DNA of 64,000 nucleotides from Trichobilharzia szidati (GCA_944472155.2 OX235271.1:39482633-39546632), one strand, 5' to 3'. Shown: positions 12,301-28,467, numbered from the stretch's first letter. Program-made: numbers and translations. The notes: a model not told the origin generated them from the sequence alone.

Positions 12301-15300
12301 GAAATGAGACTTAAATTGTCCACAAAGTTCAAATATTCTATATCTTTGTCAGTACAACAGCATATGCTTGTCTTCTCACTCCTCACGAACAAGATGCATA
12401 TACTACAGTCCAATAACTAGATTTGAACTCATTAGGCCTAATTTTAAAACTTTTGCTGAAAACGCACTACAGCGTAACAACTTCCTAACTTAGTCAATGA
12501 TTGCATATCTTCGAACCTGAATGGCCAAAGCTCAATGATCTAGACATCAAACCTAGACGATTAGGAAGCTGATACTGACTGGTCTCAACATAGTACTTTG
12601 CACAGATGTGCAACAGTTCCAGTTGCCACACTCAATCCATGTAGCACACAAAGCAAAAGAAGAGAGTAAGGGAAGTTCATAAGATATATAACAAACAGAA
12701 GTGGGAGAGTGAAAGAATAGTAATATCAAAAAAAAACAATAGAGTTTTATTGGATATCATAAACCACAAAGATTGAATGCATCTGCGCAATCGTTGAGAA
12801 CGAGGATTTTGAGTAATATCACCTATTGTCTCCAGTCGTCATTGGTTCATATTATCCTGAGGACCTCAACCAAGAAGCCTACACCTACCTACGTGGCTGG
12901 GTGGCCTAAACTAACTGTTGTAGACTTCATTGACTGATAAAGCCATGTTTTCGTTTGACCACCATCAGCTAGCTTTTTCCCAACCTCATCCTTTGTCAGC
13001 AGCTAATAGTGCCCGTAGAGGAAGGCGGTGGCTAGGCATACGCACAGCACATGTCTAAACCATCTCAATCGATATAACTGTACAACCTAATCAACTGATC
13101 TCCCCTTCCTACCTAGTACTCGACCAAAGCCTAACATCAATAATATTTACCCTATAATACCACCTAACATGGGAGATAGATAGCCTTTTCATTTCTTCCA
13201 CTTTCACTAATGGCTATGCCTCAGCTATAAAGGAGAACACGGCGAACTGGTGCGCAGTACACACATTTTTTGATCGATAGTCGGATATCACATATAAACC
13301 AGAGATGACCTAAATTGGCGATGTAGTCCATTCCTGTAGCATCAGCTAACCACTTAACAGGAGCAAATGGAATGCCAAATATTCAAAGATTGCTCCTTAA
13401 GGTGTTTAGAAGACTCAGAAGATCAGGAAAAGTATACTGACGCTAACTGCTATTAAGCAAAAGAAAACAGAACATTCATTCGCATGTTCATTGATTTTCA
13501 CATGAAGTTGACATTTGTTTGAGACGAAACTCATCATAATGAAAAAGAAAAGAAAAGAAAAAAAGCAACACACAGTAGCACTCAAAAGTAACTCACTTAC
13601 TCTTTAACAACAACAAAGCCTGGATCATGATCAGTGATTATAATCAAGGGATCTAATGCTGATGGTAAAGTGCTCATATCTCTGTCTGGATGATTAATAT
13701 GCTTGATTAGGATAAGAACTAATTCTTTGAGTAGGCATAAATCCGGTAAATTATCAGATAAGGATTGAGCTTCACTTTCAGTCGAATCAACATGATATTT
13801 AGTGTTGTTAATTGATAATTTCACGTCGACAAGAAGACTCAAACATTGCTGAAGAAGGAAAGGATAAAGAAAACCACAAAACTTCAGTGATAAATAGTTA
13901 ATGAATAGCCAATACAATCATTTTATGTGCATACACCACTGGCTTAGGGTAAAAGCCACACTTTTTAACATAACACAAAACTAAGCGTCCATCAGTTACA
14001 GAGGATAGAGTCGAGATGTGATTCATCGTTTCGAACACTACCTGCAAAGTGAGATTTCCTAATTCTAAATCATTCTTTATTCCCTTTAACCTGGTTACAT
14101 CTTAAACACTACAGCTGAATACAAAAAGTAACTAACGCACCCTTCAAACCCCTGCTCCACCTCCCAAAAACCACATCGTTATGGCAAGCAAGAATTAAAA
14201 GAAACATTCATCCGGAGACTAGTTCTAAGACAATAACATCTTAATCATCACTCAATCCGACTTACATATAGACAAGCACGACAGGTAATATTATATTATA
14301 TACTATTATTATTCACTTGGGTTCCGAGTAGAACATTAGGCTTCAACAACACATCTCCACTTTATTCTATTTTCTGCTGTCCTCCTTAGCTCGACCCACG
14401 ATCCGGCTATCAGCCAAGGGACGTGTGTACTGCTCAGCAGTTCGCTCCGTCCTTCTCTATGGCTCTGAAACATGGCCAATACGAGTTGAAGACATGAAAA
14501 GGTTGTCTGTTTTTGATCATAGATGTTTACGATCTCGTTCTCACGTTAGGTGGTATAATAAGGTAAGTAATGTTGACGTTAGGCGTAGAGTGTTGGGCGA
14601 AGAGGGAAAATCGATCGAAGAGGCTATAAAGTTACATAGATTGAGATGGCTAGGTCACGTGCTGCGCATGCCTAACCATTGCCTCCCCCGACGGGCATCA
14701 CTAGCTGATATAGGTGCAGGTTGGTTGGAAAAGAGTAAGTGGTGTCCAAACAAAAACATGGCCTCATCAATCCATGAAATCCTTGACAGTTAAACTGAGT
14801 CAGGTAGGGAGATGCAGACTTCCGGGTTGGGGCTTGCCCTCGGGACTCTAAGAATCAATGGCTGGAGACAATAGGTGACATGGCTCAAAATCGTTGTCAA
14901 TGGCTTACGCAGATGTATTCAGTCTCTGTAATCTTTCATAATCCTTTCTACCATTACTCATTCTGTTTCACTCTTATACTTGTCAAAACTCTATTGATTC
15001 TCTTCACTCATTTTCTTGTCTACCTTTGTGTGGTATTTGGAACGTGGCAACTCGAACTGCTGCACTTCGATGCCAAGTTCTATGTTGAATCCAGACAGAC
15101 AGACAGGACCGACGATTACCCATAATCTCGCCTAGTTTACCAGAGCTCGCTACTTATCTAGCCGGTCACAAGCCCGGGAAATGAGGGAGGGTTGGGTGTG
15201 GCGCTAGCGACCTTACACCATAAAATCAATCGAACTGCTACAGAAACTTCAACAAACGAAAAAAATATATTAAAAATATAAAAAACAAACTTATTTCTCG

Positions 15301-16839
15301 CTGGGATCAGAGAGGCGAGACGACACAGTGGGCTGGTGAAAGCCTTCGGAAAGCCAGCCAGCCGATTTGTTTTCTTTCGATGAAAGCAAGTATGAGAATG
15401 GGGACACTAGGTAATAAGAACCTAATAACTGGGTGGTGGTAATAATCTTTGGATTTTGAACTCCATTCAGCATAATATTAAGTCAATCATATAGATTCTA
15501 TAACAGAAGTTTTATTTCCATATGCATACCTAATACACAAGTCATCTGAGGAGTGTATTTACTTTATTCATTCGACAGACTAGCAATACCCATGGAGTTG
15601 TGGTTAATTCTCCCAAGCATTCCAGCCATCAACCCGTGGTATATCATTGATTTAAGTACCTTGACAATGGAGCTGTACACCCTATTGCTGGACAGACAGA
15701 AGGACCAAACAGAATTCCACTGGGAGCACTGAAAATGGATCCAGAAACCTCAGTGGATATGCTATCGTAGAAAGTTTAGAAGGAAGAATAGGTACCTATT
15801 GGACAGAAGAAAGGTTATCTTGTAAAACTTTCACAGGCGGGAGGGTGAAGTCTATGCAGGAAATGGGGCATAGACTTGAAGATCTACAGTCAAAAAACCA
15901 ACAAGTGGGATAAAAAAGAATTACAACGAAGAGGATGAAATAAAGATATTCCATTGAAACTGTATTTCCCACTGTGAACCCGAGGTAATAATAATAATGA
16001 TAATCATATTCATAATAATTGCTTTAAAATATCAGTCTAGCAGGTTATAAGAAATTATTGGTCTGACACATCGCATAAATTCGCCAAAATTAAATAAAAC
16101 ATACAAGTATTTTTAATTGAACAGATATGCACGAGTTTTTGTCAGAATATTCAGTCAGGACTGAGTCAATAACACTGAGAAAATGTTGACGGAGAAGATT
16201 ACCACTAGGAGAATCAGGACTTGAAGAGGAATTTCCATCTTCGGTAACCGTTGTATTCTCAGCATGGCGATTAGCTCTAGTAGGAAACAAAAGAGACAGA
16301 AAAATACCATAAAGATATTGCAGAAAACATTTTCATCAGATGACAAAATGGTTAGGGCGGCACTAGAATGCCCACCGACCACACGTGTGGTCCGGGTTCA
16401 ATTCTCGGTCACCGCACTTCAAATTATACCGAGTAACAAGATTATAAATAAGGTTTATAAACGTAATAATAACAGGAAGTTTGGATAAGAAACGTGATCG
16501 GATAATCACAATCGAGAGAACTTTTTATGTTCCTCGTGGTAAAGACAATGATTGGACGTACTTCGTTTGAATACATAACGTTGGCTTGAGATACGTCCAG
16601 ATGTCTGAATCTCGCTTCTTCAGAGAGGCTTGATCATACCTTGTACAGGACTTTTCAAAAAACGGTGCCGTGTCGTGGGCCCATTCTCCCTTTGCTAGCC
16701 AGGCTAGATAGTATTCCCGAGTAGGTTTTACTAGCGGACTCACAGTACGGCCAATGTAATCAATTTCATAGGAGCAACTAGAGTGGCACAGCACGTTGAA
16801 GTGGTCCGATCCTCTCAATAATGATTATCCGATTACGTT

Positions 16840-16889
<50 letters not shown>

Positions 16890-18044
16890 GAATGTACAGA
16901 CTAGTTAATGACTTTGTTGAAAAGAAAATTTCCCGCACCACAACCGTCTTTTTGATTTTAAATAGGATATAATATGTAAGTTCCACAATTTTAATTACAC
17001 ACGCACAAGAAATAACTATATAAATATAATTGCAGTTGTACAGCTAAGTGAATGAATTCGCCAAAAGATAAAATCTGTCCCCAGGGAACCGTGCATAAAT
17101 CTTAATTCGAACTGTGTAGTCTGCAAATATTTGATTTGATGTATTATGCTGAAACAACCACCTGATATAAGGCTGTGAAATAATTAAAAGTACACAGGAA
17201 AAATTCTCAATTTACACAGTCCCTAAATAAAAAATTTGACTAGTTTCCTTCGAAAAAAGAAAACACTATTCAGATCATAATATATATGTGATCTATTCGA
17301 TCAAAAAGAGACAAACATAAAAATGCATCATATCGCCGCTACACACTACTACTACTACTACTGATTGACTGAGATAAGTAGTTGTATACCCTTCCTACTA
17401 ACCAGGCAGCAGTACTCGTCAACAAGGATTCAGGTGTGTTTTGAACTGATTCGTCTTTCTGTGCTGAGTGAAGCCTTGAGCATCGTTGATAAGCGAAAAA
17501 ACAGAGCCGTCCAGTATTATTAAATCATTTTAATTTGGTTAGCAAGTACTACTGGTTAGTGCGCAGGGGGTGGGTGGGTGGTATACAGCTACTTATTTCA
17601 GTCCAGCAGTAATATATAGCGTTGTAAATAAAATATTGCTAGTAACTCACTGTTGACGTAATGCATCTAGCACAGCATATCGATAGACTGGAATTTTCAA
17701 AAGAATAAACAACAGCGATAAGGCAGCATTCAGTTCAGTTGATTCAATTTGTTTTATAGAAAATTTAATCGCATTCGTTGGATTGACTTGTTGTTGTTGC
17801 TGTTTTAGTGATGGTGGTGGTGGTTGTAGTACATTTGCCTCAGAGTCAGACGGTAGTGTATTATCAACTCGACATGCATCAATGCTCAGTTTTTGTGTTG
17901 ACAATCGTGGATCTAAGATTGGCTGTGGATTTAATAACAACTTTGTACTGGGTGTATTTAATTCACTAACTAAATGATCCGTTCTATTCTCTGAAGATGA
18001 AAGTGACTCTTCTGTCTTTGAACTGAAAAGTAGTAAAATTAATA

Positions 18045-18083
<39 letters not shown>

Positions 18084-21000
18084 GAGAATCACAAAGACAT
18101 ATTATACTTGTGTAAGAATTACTGAGTGAACGATATGCTTCCAGAACAATTTACTGTTCCTCATAACTCTGGCTAGTTTGATGATGGGGGTCGCCAGGTC
18201 AATCAGTGTCTCTCCTTGTGTTTGAAGTTAGTGCTTACAAGAAACAAATGATTATCTGAACAGAACTGTAGGAGACGGTCACCGTTGTCGGTTCGCTGGC
18301 ACGGAATTCCGTATGTGCCACCGACATTCTTCTCAGATTGGCACAATTTCCCTACTTGAGCATTAAAGTCACCAGCTAAAACGACTATATCTGAGCGTTA
18401 GGCCTTTCACAGCAAACTAGACAGCTTTTGGTAGAACTCATCCTTCGTTTCATCCGAACTGCAGTCAGTGGGGGCGTAGGCGGAGATTACGGAAAGGCAT
18501 CGGAGAGTAGTGCAGTCCTTTCTCCTTTTCACTGACCCGTTCAGACAGACAGCACACATTCGGCTATCTACCGGGATCCAGTCAAGTAATGTCTTTTCTG
18601 CCCTAGTACTCAAAGCTATCCCAACACCAGCTAATCCTCGTGAGCTAGCCGTCGCATCTCCTGACACTCTCAAGGTGAATTTTGCAGATTCATCCTGTTG
18701 GCCAGGTGGGGTTAGGTGAATAACCACACTTGGTTCTTGTATGCGTGTTTCTGAAACACAACATACATCAATGGCTCGGGATGCCAGAGTCTTGGCTAGT
18801 GATGCTTGTTGTCCTATTTGGCAAAGTGTCCAAACATTAAATGCCCCTATATGAAATTGGTGGCGTGGCTTTAGGAGACTATCGATGGTGGTTTTTTGGC
18901 TTCCTTCGTTTTCAGTGCACACAGAGTGAAGAGGAAGTGAAGAGCCATCAAGTAAAGGAGTTGCATTGGTAGAAGGAAGGCAAGATAATAGAGATGAAGA
19001 TGAAGGTAAAGATGAGTGAGGATTAGAGAGGTTTCGCGTGCACTTCGGATTGTGAGGGCGATTGTTACTTCTCGGCTGCCCACACCGTGGAAGTTGGTTG
19101 CGTCACCGCAGAGCCCAGGGGACAACTGCTTGAGGCCGGTCACACGCGCCCTGTTTTTGTTTGTTCTTTTTTATTTGGTGTGTCTCAGTAGCATATTTAT
19201 CACTTCTGTCCTGTGACACGGCAGTAGGAAGCGCGGTCGTTGTTAATCCGGGCCCCGACCGATCCAGCATGATATTTTGTGATTTACTTTGAGTCATAGC
19301 ATTGGATTGGGTAACTGCTTTTTGTCTAACCGCCATCCAAACAACCTTTCTGGCATGGTAGGACCTCAAGCGACATAAGTCTCAGCCAGTATAGCTTGTT
19401 GGGTCATTGCGGTGTTCAAGCCCGACCACCACGTCAAGGTAGCAGCTTGCGGTCGGGCCTCATAACTCTATATCAACTCTTAATTATTTATAATTAAAAA
19501 AGTAAAGATACACATTAATAATGCATACAGGTGTTCACCTGAGCACTAACAATAATTAGTAAAGAAACGAAGATCAGTTTACATAATGAAACACATTGCA
19601 GTAAGCTGTTGGATGTTGACTGACTTGCAGTGGAATCCAGAATGCGCATTTCATCCTATTTGGGACTCGTCGTCGGGATGTACCTGCACTCCCAGATGAA
19701 TGATGGTGTTCCTCACCCCCCCCACGGCACAAACTCAGTACTCATAGTTTCAAACGCATGAGGCTGAGCGCCTCGGTCGAATCAGTCAACGGCAAAGCAC
19801 AAATTGAAACAAAATAATTGCTGATACCCGTTGAACAGGAAGGAAGTGGCTCTTGTTGCCAAGTGGTCCAGCGGATAATGCTTTAGCGCTATAATACAAT
19901 ATTCACGCTTAGAAAACTCTTCAGAGTCCACTACATTCACTAATGCATATTCACGAAGCCAGATTTACCTTTTCGTATGTTGTGCAATCAATCACATGTG
20001 AAACCTTATTCAACTAAAGTTGACTTTTAGACATAATCGTTTATAAGTAGTGATAAAGCAACCAGCAGCATATTACTAGTCATACTTTAATCAAATTACT
20101 TCACAAATAATACACTTCTACAAATGCTGTTTATCTTACAATGCAACATCTTGCTGACAAAATTTCAGTATGCATACAAAGGGCTCTGAGTAGAATTCAC
20201 CAATTTAGGTCACCTCTGGTGTTGTATATGTGACATCCGGCTATCGATCAAAGGACATGTGAATTGTGTAGCAACTGTCTTTGTCCTCATTTATGACTGT
20301 GAAACATTGTCATTGAAAGTGGGAGATATGAATATGGTAGCTGTATTTGTATTCTGTCTACAGTGTTTAAGTGTTATAATATCATTAGCAAATATTGGTG
20401 TTACATCGATCGAGATGGCTAGCACACATGTTCCGCATGTCGGGTCACAGCCTTCTTAGACAGGTAATGTTACTTGACATAGGATTAGGTGGAAAAATTA
20501 ATTATGGGTAGTCGAATCACAACCTGACACCAACTTATAAAGTCATTGGACACATGATTTCAGTCAGCCACGTAGGTAGGAGGTATAGACGGCAAGTTTG
20601 AGGTCCTCAGGATGCCAAGACCCAGTGGCTGAATACTATTAGTGATATGGAGCAGATGTATTCACTCTTTTTCATTTCCCATATTCATTAGTCCTTTTTC
20701 TCTAGGTGGCCACTCTCTGTCTCTCTCTCCTGCACATTATACTTTTGTTTTACTTTTCTGTAATTTGTATGCCAAATGAAGTGTGACAGCTTGAATTGCC
20801 GCACTTCTGTGCAAAGTTCTAAGCTGAAACTCAGACAGTCAATTAGAAATGGCTTACATTGGTGTTAATATGAGTTATGTAGGGGATCAAAGAAGTCCAT
20901 CAACTCAATTGAACCTCAGCCGTTTCACCATCAACGATCAATTTGTTTATCCATGCGGATTGGAACACATGGTGGTCAAGATAATTTTCAAGGGACAAGA

Positions 21001-24000
21001 GCTCGGCAGCTTCGTTGTGGAGTGATTATCTACTTGTACACTCTCTGTAAATCATCATCAATAAATCCATCTTTCAGCAGCCGTAAGTGTTATATTCTCC
21101 CTTCACTAGTTGGGGCGGTGTTAAGAACAGATTGGCCACCAGGTTAGGTGGGCCAGACTAAAGAGTCAGCAGGTAGACGAGCATTCTACCGCTCAGCCAC
21201 CGACGCTTTTAAATACTGTGTGTCCATCATTCAACGATTGTATAAGTATTCTCTTCCTCCAAACAAAAAATACAAATATCTCTTACCATAGTTCCTCTAC
21301 GTTATCTCCTTCATTCGACACACTACTTTCAGCCGTTTCCTTCTCTTCTTTTTCAGGTTCATTTAGGATTTGAGTTCGAACCTAGAGGATGAACACAGAC
21401 AATAATTAGTATTTCGTTAGAAAAACAAAGGTTGGAAGCAAGGAATAAAGTGTTTTAAACAAAATTGTGACCAGAAATATCTCCCCCCCCCCCCGTTTTT
21501 TCTATTCTATGTAAATTGATGGACTAGTCAAGTGTCAAAAATAACTGTTTAAAATAAAAAAGACATCTCCACTTTCTTCTATTTTCTGCCATCTACTTCA
21601 GCTGGGTCCACGATTGCCTATAATTTTTCATCTCCTCCTCCCACTATCTGCTACATTTCATTCTCGCACCGACGACCCACTCGTCACTTCCCATTCAGAT
21701 TTCACTCAAGTGATGGCTTGACACGCGATGTCATTCAACCTCCTCCTCAAAGTATATACCCTACTTAGCTCGTGTTCTGTGCGATAAAGAAAGCATTAGG
21801 CGTGACACCTATAATTCATTAAATAGTCAGTAGAACAACTGGGTCTCGTCTTTCCAACTCATATCGTTTGTAGGTACAACATTTTCTTTTCCTTTTCTCT
21901 CTCTTTTTTTCCGTTATGTGCTGCTTTGTTTCTTTCTCTCGCTTACGCCAGTAAATATGACAGCACCTACTAATCTAACGCCTTCAAACACTGTTCAGCT
22001 TTACCTTTGCTACCGACATGCCAATATGTTGTTGTCATAATGAACTGAGATTCCCTTAATCTATGTAGAATTCTATTTATTGATAATGTACTAACTGGAT
22101 GCAATACTGTAGTAAAAAAATGCAGAGAATTCCATTCTGTATCACAAGTACTGTTTTGGAATAAAGCAAATTATTATTATTATCCATTTCCATTTTTTCC
22201 TACATATATGTCGAGCAATCGGCTCATGGTTAGCTTTTTGTCAGAGTTTATTTCTACTAATTCTTTTTGGTCATTTGATCTTCATTCATTTTCAAAAATG
22301 TGTGTCAGCGAACTGCTTAAAACTTGGGCTACCAAAAACTTTCACACATATTTTCTCTCGTTCAGTTTGTTTTAATTGATTAAGATATGAACACCAATTG
22401 TACTATCTACTCTTGTGTGTATTTCAAATGTTTACAAACTTCTGATTCGTAAGTTCCTACTAAACTTGAGGAAAGGCCTGAATGTGAGTGGCAATGTGTT
22501 CCAAAACATGAGATGACTGTTCTTCAGTTATATCCTCGGATCTCAAAATGTACTTCTGAACATCTTACAATTCGCTTTCAATTAGATATCGTGGATTTCA
22601 TGAAGGAGACAAAGCAGATATATCATCATAATGGAATGGTTTGTGCTTCAGTTTAGAGACCATTGTGTCACAGAATATCCTGTCAATTAATACTTCTCTG
22701 AAAATCCTGTACATTTTATAAATACTATCCAGAATAAAGTTATTATTATTATCTTCAGTATGGAGCGAAGGTAACTGTTGTCTGTAACTTCTTGGAAATC
22801 CTTTACGCGACACACTGACCACGTTTCTGACCCGTATAGAGGAACTCACTGACTGACTTCACATTTGTGTTGAAAATCCGAATCTTGCTCTTTAAACTGA
22901 GTTAGTGCAAAAGATTTCCAAACTGACTTCAGAGTGATGAAGGCGTATCTTGCCTTTCCGATTCTGGCTGCCTTTGACATCCTCATCCGTTTGGCGTGCC
23001 TGAGGCTGAAACGATGCTACCTAGGTAAGTGAAGGAAGTAACCTTTGTCAAATTCCCCCTATTGATGACGATTGGTGCTGAGTGTTGCTCCGTCCATCTT
23101 CTCTATGTTCCCCTCGAGTCCTGTCTTCACCACTTGCTTCTTCAACCAGTTTGTTGGTTTTCACCTGTACTCTCCGAGTTTGTGTGACATTAAAGATAGA
23201 TCATCTGAAAACCTCGCCTAGTTTACTACCTGGCTAGTATTCTAGCCGGTCCCAACAGCCCAGGTGAATAGGGAGGGTTGAACGTGGGGCTAGCCACCCT
23301 AGCCCACTAAACCAATCAAACTGCTACAGAAACTTCAACGCACAGATTACATACAAAGTCAACACCTAAAACATAACAGCTAAACAAGCTGACAATCATT
23401 TTGCTTGAACTATCTATCATGTTATAAAAGTAGAAGTGACCGTGATCAATACAGGGTAATGCATACAAAAGATGTCAAGAATCAAACAGTACTTTTTAAT
23501 TTAATTTTATCGTTTTGCTCAGTAAGGTTAGTCATACTAGAATGAATGGAGCCTTTTTGATAATTTAGCGAATTGAAGTTCAGGTTACTTAAATACCTAC
23601 AGAACAACAAAAACAATAAAATCAACCAACTCGTTGTATGTATGTATCCTGACACCGTACCATAAGAATGCGCTTCAAAAATAAACATACACTGATGAAA
23701 AGATATCATAGTTGTTAAATTTCCACAAACCCACAAAAAATGGACTAAAGCGTGTCAAGGAGACTATTTTGACTGACATCATCACACGCTAGAACTTACA
23801 GTGGAATTATAGTAGAAAAAAAGATAAGTTAGGCATCGTTTCGAGAGTGAAATGGAGGAGATTGTGTCGGAAAATGAAAGTTTATGGACAGGTGTAAGTA
23901 AAAAAAGACTGCAGAGAACAGATAACGAAACGGGGATGTCCTGTTAAAGACCTATGCTCCCAACTCAGAACATAAAAGAATAATAATCATGACAATAAAG

Positions 24001-24467
24001 TCTACTGGAGTCAGTGTACACTGATGAATAGGTTAAAACCAGATGACGAACATTAAAACAATTACAAAATAATAATAATAATTTGCAGGTTGTATTAAAT
24101 ATAATAATAATAATAATCAAAACAGTACGAAAAACAACTTACATCATTTATGCTATCTAAACACGCATTAGCAAGTAGACTTGCAAAGGCTAAACTGATA
24201 TCCACTAAACGTTCAACAAATTTGAAAAGAGTACAGAACAATAGATTGTTCGGTGATGAAATAGTTGCACTCAATAACTGTATCATTCCTATCAAATCAG
24301 AAGATACTGCAAGTAGGTGGGCAGCCCAAACATCTCGGGAACTATTTATCTAAAAAATTTAAAAATATTTTAATATCAAATAAAAATTTTAAAAAATATC
24401 AGCTTAGATGGCAGTATGAAGCAATGTTACAAAAACCATGAGGAAAAAAGAGCAGTTTCTAGGATGC

Positions 24468-24524
<57 letters not shown>

Positions 24525-24855
24525 TCACTAGGGTGCAGTCAGTGTCATCTGTCTAATCCTTGGTTCTGATATTGACTGAACTCTACCAGTCAAATTTATA
24601 ATTTGGTCATCAAGCTAGGCGGCTCGCACTCATGGTGCACTCCGAATTGATGTTATGTGGTCAGAAGTAATTGGCATGGAACCTTGGAATTTAGGTTTCA
24701 AGCTTTGCTGATACTCATCGTTTCTGAAAATACAATCCACATCACCAAAGAGGCGGGGAAACATTGATTCTGCAAAGGTTGCGGATATGTCTTGCTGAAG
24801 GGTCCCAGCAAGCACAATGTCTAGGTCCACGGCTTCTTCTCGATCGCCTGCAACC

Positions 24856-24891
<36 letters not shown>

Positions 24892-27800
24892 ACAAGATAA
24901 ACCGTATGAACTGCAATAAAAATAACATCAGTCAAAGTGGACATCCGCTGAAATCCGAATCCAAGAACACAAATTGACTTTAAAAAGATATGATATATGT
25001 TCCTTCGCATCAATGCATGTAGATAATTATGGACACCGATTTGTTTGGGATAATGTAGAAATTTTAAATAGACGAAACACTAAAAACACTGCCACGGAAT
25101 TACTTGAGGCCCCTGGTGAATTAGCAATTAACAAACCACATTACTATCATAGACCACATTTACCAGCTGATAAAAAGTAAACCACATGACAAGAAAGTTC
25201 GAATCCCAGATCAATAGTAATGAACAATAAAGACGTAGATTAACAACCAGTCATGACAGTGGTTGCCAGGAGATACAATTACATCATTCATGGAGAATTT
25301 AAATAAGTTCATTTTATGCTAATAAACCTGAGCTGCAGATGGTGTCCAGAAGGTGGACGACGAAATCTTCACAATTAAATCAACTAGCTTAGAGAACACA
25401 ACTAATTCAACACCATTAACAATACCGGGTTAAAATTCGTTTTAAAACATTATAATGACAATAAAAGGAAAAATATTCTTCCATTTTGTTTATAACTAAA
25501 CTAACCTTAGATTCATCACTTGAACCAAAAGACAGATCAACAGTGACTATAGGTAACGGTAGAGGCAACAAATCTATGAATATTAATAGGCCAGGTAGGA
25601 AGAAACACGGTGATGATATTGTGAAACGGATCAGTTCTTTTAGCATTAATACCCACAGGGATTTATTGATTTCTAAGATGGAAACAGAACGAGACAATAA
25701 AGATAAATGAACAAGCGGATAACATTTATCTATAATTAATAATTCATGCGTGCTAACACGACATCAAGACAATTAAACAGCAAATAATGATAGTCTAAGA
25801 TTATTTGTATTATATAACTGTAGGAAAAGAAATAAGGGAAAACAAGCTTATTCTTTTAGGACAATCGCTAACTGGTGTATTTAACATGCTGAATAAGTTT
25901 CGAATTAGTAAACCTGGTTTAGTACGTTCGTGGTTCACTGGTACAATGCTTGCCAACTACGCACATGATGCGAATCCGACTCGTGGCCGATGAACTCCCT
26001 CCCTTACCTCACCGAATTCACTAACTGATAGTAAGCCCGGCAGAAAGGGAAGGTTGGATGTGTAGCTAACGACTCCACCCCTTAGAAACAACATCACTAG
26101 TGAAACTTCAAAACTTTAAAGGCTCTATGTACCAGTCAGAATGCAGTCAACTTCAAATAGAGTGAATCCTGGGTTCGAATAACGCTCCGCCTGCATTTAT
26201 TTGAATTTAAATAACTCTTGAATAATAGACATGATTTGTACACTGTTATGTACAAGTTACTACTAACTTGACAATTATTTTTGGAGACAGGGTAAAACAC
26301 TATCACACATTATAAAAATGAGACATTTCGGATATCAGATAGTGTCTAAGTTTTATCTTTATAGTTATATAGATGTTCGCTTAAGCTCAATTACCCGAAA
26401 GACGTTTTATTTATACAGGGTTAGCGGACCATACCCATCGTGTGACGGTTAGTCATACTTCCCAAGTGACCAGACTGAAGTAGGTAGAGTAGGACTCGAA
26501 TCCGTAACGCATCGGTTGGTATGGATAGGGATAATCAACGACATACGTGGTAAATTATGAATTTACATTTGTTATTGGAAGTAACTTTTCAACCAATCGG
26601 AAAGCATGAAGGTGAGAGTAGGATTAAACTATCATGACACAGAGGATTTCTTTCTATATTACACAGTATATTGTGCCCAAAATGTATTATGGTGAAAGAA
26701 TACTGCATCAATGTATAATATGTATGAAATAAATTTATCTAGTAAGCAGTATTATCACTTTAGAAAAGGTGGTATGGTTCAATAAGTAGTGTGGGGTGAA
26801 AAAGAAATTACTGGGCATTATTCACCCACATATGAATGAAAGCCATAGTAACTCATGGTTAATCGTTAATTAATTGAACTACGACCATTGGACAACTATT
26901 TCAGATGATTTAGTGGAAACATTTTTAAAGAAAAAGTTAGCCGAATGATTTCCTTAGACTGGTGGACATCTCTTTAACAATAAAAAGCATATGCCTTAGA
27001 TACCACTGTAGACTTCCTAGTTGGGGTCGGTCATCGGGATTGTAAGAACCAATGACGGCTGAAGACAACTGGTGAGATGGCTTGAAATCGTTGTCAATAG
27101 TGTAGATGCATTCACTCTCTTTGATTTATCCTATCCAATAAAACTATCGTTTTTCTATATTACTATTCTTTTCCTCTCACTCGCGCTTCTGTTTATTATC
27201 TGTCTTTATTCTCTTCTCTTGCTTTGTGTGCTACAAGGAGGGAGGTGTGGGAACTCGAACTGCTGTGCATTTGTGCAATTTTCTATGTTTAAACCAGCCA
27301 GTCAGCCTTAGATACTACGTCAACGGGAAAATATAATACAGTTATATCATAAACGAACACTGCAAAAAATACAATGTACCTTGAATATTAAGCACTCTGT
27401 TTAGTTCAGAATGTGTATAGGCCAAAACACCAGTAATTACGCTATCACGAATCTGAAAGTAAAAATAAAGTAAAAGTGTACATATATACCTACGATCCAA
27501 CAGGAAATGCCTTACTCAAAGAGAGATGGATTCAGGATGTGTTACTGTTGAGAGTGACACCAATACAATTTGGGTCGATTACGTAGAAATTTTAGTGACT
27601 TCAATCAGCCTAGAGTTGGAGAAAAAAGACTATGCAATTCACACCTGAGAAAAAATCCCCAAGAAATAAGTAATAGAACTTTAACAATTTCAGTAGCCCC
27701 GAAGTTCAATTGACTACCTATCAGAACTACACGTCTGTGGATAATTTTTGTTAAGGATGTGAATGAAAATGACATAAACTAAATCACTTGTAATAAAAAG

Positions 27801-28402
27801 CGTCTAAGTCTTTAAACCTGGTTTACAAAAAAACATCCGAGATTTCATCTGCATGCCGGAATCATGCACCTGTTCGAAGTTTAGTTGGGGACTGAAAGCG
27901 GCTTTTAACTGGATTGTTGCAACTGTTATGTTATTTCAACTCTCGGTGGCACAGTGGTTATGACTCTCGCCGATCATGCACATGGTCCGGGGTTCGATTC
28001 TCTACCGACGCACACCTGATATCTATGGTCGGCCTGCAATATTTGGGCTACCAATATCACATGCTCAAAATTCCATGCTTGTACCAAAAAATACGGTGTG
28101 GAATCAAGCTGTAATCAAAAAATAGATAAATAAATATATAAAAAAATGCATACATTTATATGCCATATATATATATATGCGTCGGTGGCAAAGCGGTAGA
28201 ATGCTCGCCACCCACACATGTGGTGCAGAGTTCGACCCCCGACAGACGCACTCCTTTACCTCGCTAAGCCAGTAATAACATTGGTAAAGAGGGAAAATTG
28301 GGCATGAGGTTAGCAAACCCATCCCGCAAAAATAAACACTACTGCTACTGAAACTTAAAGCCTCTAGCTTGAAGCCCTATGTTCCACTGTGAACGTAAAG
28401 GA

Positions 28403-28467
<65 letters not shown>

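Noticed and set aside
16842..16889. Z-DNA or promoter-like element
   Set aside because: Plain (TA)n microsatellite; no adjacent transcription signals.
27935..28020. Possible tRNA gene
   Set aside because: Has A and B boxes but is a fragment of the SINE B head; no complete cloverleaf could be folded and flanking copies carry the SINE tail.
28104..28322. 72-codon minus ORF
   Set aside because: Antisense of SINE B and a (TA)n run.
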